A DNA stretch of 5,445 bases, taken from Actinomycetes bacterium. GTDB taxonomy: Bacteria > Actinomycetota > Acidimicrobiia > Acidimicrobiales > Bog-793. This document shows positions 1 through 5,142 of this stretch, in pieces. The stretch is from NCBI GenBank assembly GCA_021785095.1, contig JAJYGM010000716.1:1-5445 (forward strand), given 5' to 3'. The position numbers were made by a program, and so were the translations under genes. The stretch's first letter is position 1; every line of letters begins with the position of its first letter. The notes beneath the pieces were generated by a model, which did not search any database, was not told the origin of the DNA, and saw only the letters and a list, made by a program, of their open reading frames with translations.

Positions 1-741
1 CTCCTTGGAGAAGACCTCGGAGAACACCTGCACGCCGAGGGAGAGGAAGAAGATGTTCTCGGCCTGGCTCGAGTGCGCGGAGAGGCTCGCGAACTTGGCC
101 GCTGCGTACGCCGAGCAGTCGACCACCGCCCCGATCTCGTCGTCGGGAGTGCCGAATGGCGCGTCCTCGAACTCGGAAGGCACCTCGATCCCGCGCGAGG
201 CGAGCATCTCGGCGAACCGCGGGATCGCCGACGCGGGGATGGCCGGGTAGTAGAGCTTGTCGGGGATGCCGGTCTGCTCGACGGCCGCGACCGTGATGCG
301 ATGGGCCTGTATGTGGTCGGGATGGCCATAGAACCCGTGCTCGTCGTAGGTGACGACCACCTGTGGCCGGTAGCGCTCGATGAGCCCGGCGAGCCGCTCG
401 GCGGCCTGGCCGACGTCAGCGCGCCAGAAGGCGTGGTCTGCGTCGTTCTGCGGCCAGCCCATCATCCCCGAGTCGTGGTAGCCGAGGAGCTCGAGGTGGT
501 CGACGCCGAGCGCGGCGCAGCTTGCTTCGAGCTCCCGGCGGCGAATGGCGACGACCTTGCCTTCTGTGTGCCCGGGCTCGCCGGGCTTGACCCCGCCGGG
601 CGCGTCGCCGAGCTCGCCGTTCGTGCAGGTGACCAGCACGGTCGCGGTGCCCTCGGCCGCGTAGCGGGCGAGGACCCCTCCCGTCGAGATCGCCTCGTCG
701 TCAGGGTGCGCGTGGACGCACATGAAGGTGAGCGGTGCCAT
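1..741 (-). CDS. PIG-L family zinc deacetylase (MshB/Mca-like), 3' end cut by window
   Basis: Metal-dependent N-acyl hydrolase of the PIG-L/LmbE family, which removes acyl groups from N-acetylglucosamine-type substrates; in actinobacteria the family includes MshB (mycothiol synthesis) and Mca (mycothiol S-conjugate amidase). The 247 codons read from 741 down to 1 start MAPLTFMCVHAHPDDEAIST. The AHPDDE motif (residues 11-16) gives zinc ligands H12 and D15 and probable general base D14. The second motif, YDEHGFYGHPDHI (132-144), supplies the third ligand, H143. A Rossmann-like strand LVTCTNGELGD (36-46), the segment GYHDSGMMGWPQND (87-100) and a late LRAHSSQ (220-226) also fit the family. No stop occurs before the window edge; full-length members are about 290-300 residues, so roughly 40-50 are missing. 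The ATG at 741 is chosen because a TANNNT box lies at exactly -12 to -7 from it. An internal ATG (residue 7) is possible. The family call is firm, but MshB, Mca or another substrate cannot be decided. The gene is divergent from the sigma gene. Confidence 0.93.
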   Translation of the reverse strand, partial: MAPLTFMCVHAHPDDEAISTGGVLARYAAEGTATVLVTCTNGELGDAPGGVKPGEPGHTEGKVVAIRRRELEASCAALGVDHLELLGYHDSGMMGWPQNDADHAFWRADVGQAAERLAGLIERYRPQVVVTYDEHGFYGHPDHIQAHRITVAAVEQTGIPDKLYYPAIPASAIPRFAEMLASRGIEVPSEFEDAPFGTPDDEIGAVVDCSAYAAAKFASLSAHSSQAENIFFLSLGVQVFSEVFSKE

Positions 742-753
742 CCTCTGACTGTA
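742..753 (-). promoter_or_regulatory. Leaderless-type promoter (-10 TACAGT) of the PIG-L gene
   Basis: On the minus strand TACAGT occupies 753-748 and the ATG begins at 741. With +1 at the A of the ATG, the hexamer sits at -12 to -7, the canonical spacing. No usable Shine-Dalgarno sequence precedes the ATG: AGAGG directly abuts it. No TTGACA-like -35 is visible around 776-771 (CCCGCT). This is the arrangement of leaderless actinobacterial transcripts; the assignment is inferred from spacing alone. Confidence 0.5.
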
Positions 754-866
754 GGAGGTGCCGCCGCGGCAGCGGGCCACCGTGCGGGAGCCGTCCGCCA
801 GGGCGTCGGAGCGTCGCGCCTCGCGTGTCGCCAGGCAGGTTGCCGGTCGGGCGCCGCACGGCAGAG

Positions 867-872
867 TAGATT
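867..872 (+). promoter_or_regulatory. Possible -10 box (TAGATT) for the sigma gene
   Basis: TAGATT is the only TANNNT hexamer I found on the plus strand in the 742-1022 intergenic region. Initiation about 7 nt downstream would give a 5' leader of roughly 145 nt before the ATG at 1023. No convincing -35 is present at 16-18 bp spacing, and no GGAAC-type ECF -35 was seen, so nothing indicates autoregulation. The assignment is weak. Confidence 0.25.
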
Positions 873-1010
873 GAGCGTGTCGGGGCGACCCGGGGTCAGA
901 GCACCGCAACGAGCAGGACCGCAGTCGGCAGTACTGGAGTTGATGGGGGTTGGACGGAGTGACCGTCTTACGGCCGAGTGGCGGCTGTGGCGGTCGAGCC
1001 GGTCCGGACC

Positions 1011-1016
1011 AGGGAG
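1011..1016 (+). promoter_or_regulatory. Ribosome binding site deciding the sigma gene start
   Basis: AGGGAG lies 6 nt upstream of the ATG at 1023. The frame is also open from a GTG at 978, but that codon lacks a Shine-Dalgarno sequence and a nearby -10. The extra 15 residues it would add precede the sigma fold and look non-conserved. This favours 1023. Confidence 0.55.
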
Positions 1017-1022
1017 ACAGGG

Positions 1023-3230
1023 ATGGCCTTAGCGCCGACCGATGTCGCGAGCATCGATGAGAACAGCGCGATCAGGCTGGTCGCCGCGCACCGCCGGGGT
1101 GACCGCGAGGCGTTCGCCGAGATCGTCCGCTCCCATTACCCCTCGCTGCTCGCGACTGCCCGCCATCGGCTGGGCAACGTCGAGGATGCCAAGGACGCCG
1201 TCCAAGAGACCCTTCTTCGAGCGTTTCTCGCGCTCGACCGCTTCGGGGACACCGGTGACTGGCGGCTCGCGGCGTGGCTGAACACCATCCTCCTCCACGT
1301 CTGCGCGGACGTCCCGGCACGCCGCAGGCGGACCTTTCCGCTCACCGACGGGGTGATCGAGAGCCACCCCGACGAGCGCGAGCAGGCGGCTTCCGACTAC
1401 GTCGCGCTCGCAGCGGTGCAGCGGGCGATCGGCGAGCTGCCCGAGACGCAGCGTCGAGCGTTCGAGCTGCGACTGGTCGATGGACGGCCCTACGAGGAAG
1501 TCGCAGGCGCACTCGGGATCACCGAGGTCAACGCCAGAGCGCGGGTCCGGCGTGCGCGCGCTGCGTTGCGGCGAGCGCTCGAGTCCACGAGTGCGGTCAA
1601 GGGCGTGTTGGGCACCATCCCCCTCGCGCTCGGTGCGGCGTTCCGGGGCGGCGTCCGCCGGTTCGTCGACGGCGCCGGGCACCCCGCTCGCGTTGCCGGC
1701 TCCCAGGCGCTCGCTTCGGGAGCGGCCACGATCGGCTCGCCCGCTACCTCCGCGATTGCCGGCACGCCTGTCGAGACGAGCCTCCAGCTGATCACCCAGG
1801 TTTCCGCGACGCCGCTCGGCCAGGCAGTCGTCGCCTCAGCGTCCAGCATGCCCGCGAAGGGCTCGGTCGTCCTCGGCATCGTGGCCAGCCTGGCGACTGC
1901 AGGCGGCCTGTCGGCTCCTGCTGCGCTGTCCGGCGCGACAGCCAGCACCGCGCTCCCGAACGCGGCGCAGGTCGTCCGTGCGGCGAGCGCGCCCGGGTCG
2001 ACACCGTCTGGGAGCCTCACAGCGGGGCCCTCTGCGACATCGCGCGGTGTGCCGGGAACGTCGGCGGCGTCGAGGATCGCCGTCGCGTCGAGCTCGGCGC
2101 CATCGGGGCATTCCCGGGGCGCGCCCGCCTGGGTGACACTCGCCGCCTCCGCCGTCGCCTACCGCTTCCGGGGGCCGGGCCGCTCCGGGGCGCCGAGCTC
2201 GTCGCTTGCTGCCTCGATCGCAGGCACGCCCACCTCCACCTCATCGACGCCTGCCTCGACCACGACGTCCGTCTCTTCCCCCGCTCCGGCGCCGGGTGGA
2301 CCACCTTCGCAAACTGCAGGCTCGGTGGACGCGACGTCGCCGCAGGGCGCGGGGGCAAGCGGGGCGGCGTCGTCCGGCAGCACCTCCAGCTCCGCCTCGA
2401 CGCCCTCCGCTGCGTCGTCCCTGGGAAGTGCCGTCACGCTGCCGATCGGGACGTGCGCAGGCGTGACAGGGTTCCCCGGCGTGACCTCGCCGACCTCCGT
2501 CCCGCCGCTGACGTCCTCGGTGCTCGACGCGATCATGAGCACCGGGTCACTGGATCTCGCCACAGTGTCCGGCTCGCCTGCGTTCGGGGGCACAGCCTTC
2601 GTGAAGGGCACCTCCGGATCGACAAGGCCCGTGCGCGTGAAGGTCGGGACGTGCCTCGCCGAGGGTGGCTCCATCCTCGCTGTCGACATGACCGGGACGA
2701 CAGGGGACGCGGTCCAGCTCGTCGGCTCGCTCGTGGCGCAGCCGTTCGCGATGACCACAGGCAGCGACGCCTACCTGTTCCGCGGCAGCGTCACCCAGCT
2801 CGCCGGGAACGCAACACCGGGTGGCAGGCTCCCGTGGGGGCTCCCCGGAGGGTTCGTCGCCGAGGTGCAGGTCCAGCAGAAGCCCAGGACCGGGTCGCTG
2901 ACCGTGGTCTTCCTCCATCCTCAGGGTGGGGTTCCTCCGAGCTCGGTGACACCAGGCTCCTCAGGTGCCTCGGGCACCACATCTGCGGCCGGCACAGGCT
3001 CCGCCGCGGCCGCCAGCGCCACGTCCACACCGAGCACGGGCACGTCCACACCGAGCACGGGCACGTCCACACCGAGCACGGGCACGTCCACACCGAGCAC
3101 GGGCACGTCCACACCGAGCACGGGCACGTCCACACCGGGCACGGGCACGTCCACACCGGGCACGGGCACGTCCACACCGGGCACGGGCACGTCCACACCA
3201 AGCACGGCCACGTCGACGTCGTCGCAGTAG
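1023..3230 (+). CDS. ECF-type sigma-70 factor with a long, possibly extracytoplasmic C-terminal extension
   Basis: RNA polymerase sigma factor fused to a large unrecognised tail; 735 residues against about 170-200 for a plain ECF sigma. Region 2 spans about residues 26-103, including the 2.4-like segment WLNTILLHVCADVPARRRR (85-103). Region 4 spans about 126-185, with the core ELPETQRRAFELRLVDGRPY and a recognition-helix stretch ARARVRRARAALRR. The tail follows in this order: a hydrophobic patch near 194-206; a candidate membrane helix SVVLGIVASLATAGGLSAPAALS (281-303) preceded by K279; a Ser/Thr/Ala/Pro-rich stalk to about 465; a domain at 469-635 with only two cysteines (C478, C544), each in a GTC motif; and a repeat tail of 7-residue TSTPSTG/TSTPGTG units (667-729) ending TSTSSQ. 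Start 1023 (ATG, AGGGAG upstream) is preferred to GTG 978. Codon 3 is the rare TTA. No anti-sigma gene adjoins it; the neighbours are a divergent deacetylase and a convergent oxidoreductase. The sigma identity is firm. Membrane tethering and control by the tail are inferred. A cytoplasmic low-complexity tail is the alternative. Confidence 0.9.
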   Translation: MALAPTDVASIDENSAIRLVAAHRRGDREAFAEIVRSHYPSLLATARHRLGNVEDAKDAVQETLLRAFLALDRFGDTGDWRLAAWLNTILLHVCADVPARRRRTFPLTDGVIESHPDEREQAASDYVALAAVQRAIGELPETQRRAFELRLVDGRPYEEVAGALGITEVNARARVRRARAALRRALESTSAVKGVLGTIPLALGAAFRGGVRRFVDGAGHPARVAGSQALASGAATIGSPATSAIAGTPVETSLQLITQVSATPLGQAVVASASSMPAKGSVVLGIVASLATAGGLSAPAALSGATASTALPNAAQVVRAASAPGSTPSGSLTAGPSATSRGVPGTSAASRIAVASSSAPSGHSRGAPAWVTLAASAVAYRFRGPGRSGAPSSSLAASIAGTPTSTSSTPASTTTSVSSPAPAPGGPPSQTAGSVDATSPQGAGASGAASSGSTSSSASTPSAASSLGSAVTLPIGTCAGVTGFPGVTSPTSVPPLTSSVLDAIMSTGSLDLATVSGSPAFGGTAFVKGTSGSTRPVRVKVGTCLAEGGSILAVDMTGTTGDAVQLVGSLVAQPFAMTTGSDAYLFRGSVTQLAGNATPGGRLPWGLPGGFVAEVQVQQKPRTGSLTVVFLHPQGGVPPSSVTPGSSGASGTTSAAGTGSAAAASATSTPSTGTSTPSTGTSTPSTGTSTPSTGTSTPSTGTSTPGTGTSTPGTGTSTPGTGTSTPSTATSTSSQ
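3021..3209 (+). repeat. Nine-copy 21-bp tandem repeat (minisatellite) in the sigma gene 3' end
   Basis: Nine head-to-tail 21-bp units begin at 3021, 3042, 3063, 3084, 3105, 3126, 3147, 3168 and 3189. Units 1-5 appear identical and encode TSTPSTG. Units 6-8 carry one A-to-G change and encode TSTPGTG. Unit 9 diverges at two positions and encodes TSTPSTA. A degenerate half unit follows before the stop at 3228. Because 21 is a multiple of 3, copy-number change keeps the reading frame. The product is a Thr/Ser/Pro tail resembling cell-wall-spanning or O-glycosylated linkers. Confidence 0.97.
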
Positions 3231-3264
3231 GGGCGACCTCGGCGTCGGGCGCAGGCGAGCGGGT

Positions 3265-3286
3265 CGAGCCCATTGCGTGGGCCTCG
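3265..3286. terminator. Bulged hairpin downstream of the sigma gene, possible terminator
   Basis: CGAGCCCA at 3265-3272 pairs with TGGGCCTCG at 3278-3286 with one bulged C and a TTGCG loop. It lies 35 bp after the sigma stop in the convergent gap. No T-tract follows on either strand, so intrinsic termination is uncertain. Confidence 0.3.
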
Positions 3287-3294
3287 GCTGGCGT

Positions 3295-3324
3295 GGGCCG
3301 CCGCGCCGGGCACGCGGGCGGCTC
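3295..3324. terminator. Strong GC hairpin between convergent genes, possible bidirectional terminator
   Basis: GCCGCCGCG at 3297-3305 pairs with CGCGGGCGGC at 3313-3322 (one bulged G) around a 7-nt loop. A G-U pair (3296/3323) and a G-C pair (3295/3324) extend the stem. It begins about 15 nt beyond the stop of the minus-strand oxidoreductase and is also downstream of the sigma gene, so it could serve both. No T-run is present, as is common for hairpin terminators in very GC-rich genomes. Confidence 0.4.
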
Positions 3325-3338
3325 GGGAGGGACCCCGC

Positions 3339-4286
3339 TTACTCGTTCGTGACGAGGACGATCTTGCCGAGCTTCTTGCCTTCTCCGAAGCGAGCGTAGG
3401 CGGCCTCGGCCTCCGCGAGCGGGTAGGTCGCCAGGACCGGCACGCGGATCCGGCCTTTGGCGAGGAGCGGCAGGACGTGGGCGCGCATCGCGTCCGTGAC
3501 TGCGGCCTTCTCCGCGCGGCTGCGCGCGCGCAAGGTCGAGCCTCCGATCGTCGCCCGGCGCTGCATGAGAGTGAGCAGCTCGAGCTCGAGGTGCGACCCC
3601 CCGCCGACGCCGACCACCGCGACCCGCGCGCCGGTCGACAGCGCCCCGAGCGCCTGGCGCAGCGAGGGCGCGCCGACCAGCTCGAGCACCACGTCGTAGG
3701 GGCCGTGGGAGGCGAGGTCGTCGGTACCGATCACTTCGTGGGCCCCGAGGGCTGCGACCTCCACGCGCCGAACGGGGTCGCGCACCGACGCCACGACGGT
3801 CGCACCGGCTGCCGCGCCGAGCTGGACCGCGGCGACCCCCACTCCGCCTGCGGCGCCGGTGACGAGCAGGCGGTCGCCGACCGAGAGCCCGCAGCGCGTG
3901 AACATCGCGTCGTAGGCGGTGGTGAACACCTCGGGGAAACCCCCTGCCTCGGGCCACGAGATCGAGGGGGGAACGGCGAGGAGGTGGCTCTCGTCGACCA
4001 CGGCCGTCGTGGCCTGCGCGCCGCCGCCGACGAGGGCCATGACGCGGTCACCCCACTGCGCAGTCGTGACCTGGCGACCGACGCCGACGATCTCGCCGGC
4101 CAGCTCGAGGCCCAAGACGTCGGCGGGGGCGCCGGGCGGCGGGGCGTACTGCCCCTGTCGCTGGAGCATGTCCGCGCCGTTCAGCCCGGCCGCCCGGACT
4201 GCCACGAGCACCTCGGTGTCGCCGGGGACGGGATCAGGGCGTTCTTCGAGGCGCAGCGCTCCTTGGTCCGTGACGACGGCCTGCAT
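3339..4286 (-). CDS. Quinone oxidoreductase, zinc-independent MDR superfamily (PIG3/QOR-like)
   Basis: Predicted cytosolic NAD(P)H-dependent quinone or enone reductase; 315 residues, normal for the family. The N-terminal GroES-like catalytic domain contains NGADMLQRQGQY (36-47), very like the PIG3/TP53I3 signature, and GLELAGEIVGVG (59-70). The Rossmann cofactor domain has the dinucleotide loop GAAGGVGVAAVQLG (144-157). The C-terminus ends GEGKKLGKIVLV, typical of QOR proteins. Only one cysteine (C132) is present and the structural-zinc Cys cluster is absent, so this is not a zinc alcohol dehydrogenase. The start at 4286 is supported by AGGAGG at 4300-4295 with an 8-nt spacer and by the homologous start MQAVV. 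The frame extends upstream to an ATG at 4346, but that adds 20 residues (MRRRCAPSPG...) that look like translated leader. It is convergent with the sigma gene and divergent from the HAD gene. The exact substrate is unknown. Confidence 0.93.
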   Translation of the reverse strand: MQAVVTDQGALRLEERPDPVPGDTEVLVAVRAAGLNGADMLQRQGQYAPPPGAPADVLGLELAGEIVGVGRQVTTAQWGDRVMALVGGGAQATTAVVDESHLLAVPPSISWPEAGGFPEVFTTAYDAMFTRCGLSVGDRLLVTGAAGGVGVAAVQLGAAAGATVVASVRDPVRRVEVAALGAHEVIGTDDLASHGPYDVVLELVGAPSLRQALGALSTGARVAVVGVGGGSHLELELLTLMQRRATIGGSTLRARSRAEKAAVTDAMRAHVLPLLAKGRIRVPVLATYPLAEAEAAYARFGEGKKLGKIVLVTNE

Positions 4287-4294
4287 GGGGGAAA

Positions 4295-4300
4295 CCTCCT
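4295..4300 (-). promoter_or_regulatory. Consensus Shine-Dalgarno fixing the oxidoreductase start
   Basis: A perfect AGGAGG (within GAGGAGGTTT) on the minus strand is 8 nt before the ATG at 4286. It settles the start over the in-frame ATG at 4346. This is the strongest ribosome binding site in the window and contrasts with the neighbouring genes, which have none. Confidence 0.85.
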
Positions 4301-4349
4301 CGCTCGGTCGTGCGGAGCCGGGTGAGGGAGCGCAGCGACGTCGCACGCG

Positions 4350-4365
4350 CGCCGGGCGCCCGGCG
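4350..4365. repeat. Perfect 16-bp palindrome in the divergent promoter region
   Basis: CGCCGGGCGCCCGGCG equals its own reverse complement. It lies between the oxidoreductase and HAD starts, 7 bp upstream of the HAD -10 candidate and covering the position a -35 would occupy. It could be an operator for a dimeric regulator. In DNA this GC-rich, chance or a cruciform/hairpin-forming sequence is also possible. Confidence 0.5.
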
Positions 4366-4372
4366 GCTCCCG

Positions 4373-4378
4373 TAGCCT
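4373..4378 (+). promoter_or_regulatory. -10 box (TAGCCT) of the HAD gene, near-leaderless start
   Basis: TAGCCT ends 10 nt before the ATG at 4389. Initiation 7 nt downstream (about 4385) would leave a leader of about 4 nt. No Shine-Dalgarno sequence is present. The same layout and almost the same sequence (TAGGCTCACGC) recur before ileS, which strengthens the call. Confidence 0.5.
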
Positions 4379-4379
4379 C

Positions 4380-4385
4380 ACGCTA
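4380..4385 (-). promoter_or_regulatory. Possible -10 box (TAGCGT) for the oxidoreductase gene
   Basis: TAGCGT reads on the minus strand from 4385 to 4380 and would start a transcript near 4373 with a leader of about 87 nt containing the AGGAGG site. It is separated by one base from the plus-strand HAD -10 candidate. It matches TANNNT only, with no -35 support. Confidence 0.25.
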
Positions 4386-4388
4386 GCG

Positions 4389-5129
4389 ATGTCGGCGACC
4401 GAGATCCGAGACCACCAGGGCGAGGCGGCATCGCCGGGGCCGTTCGTGGCGGCGATCTTCGACATGGACGGGCTTCTCGTCGACTCCGAGCCGTTGTGGG
4501 GCCGTGCGGAGTTGGAGCTGCTCGGCGCCCTCGGCGTCCCGATCGCCGGCACCGACCCGCGGCGCACGAAGGGCGTCTTCGTCGGCGAGGTCACCAGGTA
4601 CTGGTACGACCGCTTCCCCTGGGACGGCCCGTCGACCGACGAGGTGGCCAGGGACATCGTCGACCGGGTGTTCGACCTCGTCGCGCAGGAGGGGCGGCTG
4701 CAGCCAGGCGTGGACAGGGCGATCTCGCTGTGCCGCGACCATGGCCTCGTCCTCGCGCTCGCCTCGTCGTCCGAGCACCGGCTGATCTCCTTGGTGCTCG
4801 ATCGCTTCGGGCTGGCCACGCACTTCGCCCTCGTGCACTCCGCAGAAGAGGAGCTCTACGGCAAGCCGCACCCCGCGGTCTTCCTGACTGCCGCCTCGCG
4901 CCTGGGCGTCGCCCCCGACCGCTGCCTCGTGTGGGAGGACTCGCCCGCCGGGGTGCTCGCCGCCAAGGCGGCGCGCATGACCTGCGTGGCGGTGCCGTCG
5001 GTCGACGAGCGCGAACAGCCGGCGTTCGCGATCGCCGACGCCGTGCTCGGCTCGCTCGAAGACGCCGACGAGGAGCTGTGGCGCCGCCTCGTCTCTGGGC
5101 ACGACGGCGGGGCGCCGGCGCCTCGATAG
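4389..5129 (+). CDS. HAD-superfamily sugar-phosphate phosphatase (YniC/HxpB-like)
   Basis: Haloacid-dehalogenase-type hydrolase, probably a cytosolic Mg-dependent phosphatase of phosphosugars; 246 residues against about 220 for E. coli YniC. Motif I is FDMDGLLVDSEPLW (24-37), with nucleophile D25 and acid/base D27. An alpha-helical C1 cap follows (about 38-105). Motif II is LASSS (124-128), with S126. Motif III is K159 in YGKPHPAVFL. Motif IV is WEDSPAGVLAAKAARM (182-197), with metal ligands E183 and D184. All catalytic residues are intact. The segments DMDGLLVDSEPLW, LASSS and EDSPAGVLAAKAARM resemble 2-deoxyglucose-6-phosphate phosphatases more than phosphoglycolate phosphatases, but HAD substrates cannot be assigned reliably from motifs. 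The ATG at 4389 leaves an 18-residue lead-in before the core; a GTG at 4446 is an alternative. The stop TAG (5127-5129) is only 13 bp before ileS and forms part of the ileS -10 candidate, so read-through from this gene into ileS is also likely. Confidence 0.93.
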   Translation: MSATEIRDHQGEAASPGPFVAAIFDMDGLLVDSEPLWGRAELELLGALGVPIAGTDPRRTKGVFVGEVTRYWYDRFPWDGPSTDEVARDIVDRVFDLVAQEGRLQPGVDRAISLCRDHGLVLALASSSEHRLISLVLDRFGLATHFALVHSAEEELYGKPHPAVFLTAASRLGVAPDRCLVWEDSPAGVLAAKAARMTCVAVPSVDEREQPAFAIADAVLGSLEDADEELWRRLVSGHDGGAPAPR

Positions 5130-5132
5130 GCT
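5127..5132 (+). promoter_or_regulatory. -10 box (TAGGCT) of ileS, overlapping the HAD stop codon
   Basis: TAGGCT ends 10 nt before the GTG start at 5143, the same distance as the TAGCCT box before the HAD ATG. The following CACGC is shared as well. The first three bases are the HAD stop codon. No Shine-Dalgarno sequence precedes the GTG, consistent with a leader of about 4 nt. Confidence 0.45.
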
Positions 5133-5142
5133 CACGCCACCG

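Noticed and set aside
753..759. AGGAGGT on the plus strand as a ribosome binding site
   Set aside because: No start codon follows at a usable distance (nearest GTG at 782, over 20 nt away). On the other strand the sequence is simply the PIG-L promoter.
73..1032. 319-residue plus-strand frame covering the PIG-L gene and the intergenic region
   Set aside because: It is antisense to a PIG-L gene with intact zinc motifs and has no recognisable domain.
877..1032. Short upstream frame from GTG 877 whose stop overlaps the sigma ATG, as a leader peptide
   Set aside because: GTG 877 would lie at or just before the predicted transcription start, the alternative ATG at 943 has a badly spaced GGAG, and the Arg-rich sequence shows no leader-peptide features.
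3021..3209. Tandem repeat as a CRISPR array
   Set aside because: Units are contiguous with no unique spacers and lie in frame within a coding sequence.
1274..3352. 692-residue plus-strand open frame lying +1 to the sigma gene
   Set aside because: It is Arg/His/Gly-rich shadow translation with no domain. It begins inside sigma region 2 and stays open because of high GC and the in-phase 21-bp repeat, where it reads HVHTEHG. The sigma frame has the expected third-position G/C bias and real domains.
2791..3957. 388-residue minus-strand open frame across the repeat and the oxidoreductase
   Set aside because: It overlaps two well-supported genes, is Arg-rich, and reads repeat DNA as CPCSVWT units. 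All six frames are open over a 21-bp repeat.
4287..4346. 20-residue N-terminal extension of the oxidoreductase from ATG 4346
   Set aside because: The extension (MRRRCAPSPG...) reads through the AGGAGG site, and the family begins at MQAVV, so it is untranslated leader.
4383..5135. 250-residue minus-strand frame opposite the HAD gene
   Set aside because: It exactly mirrors the HAD coding region and has no motif; the HAD frame carries all four catalytic motifs.
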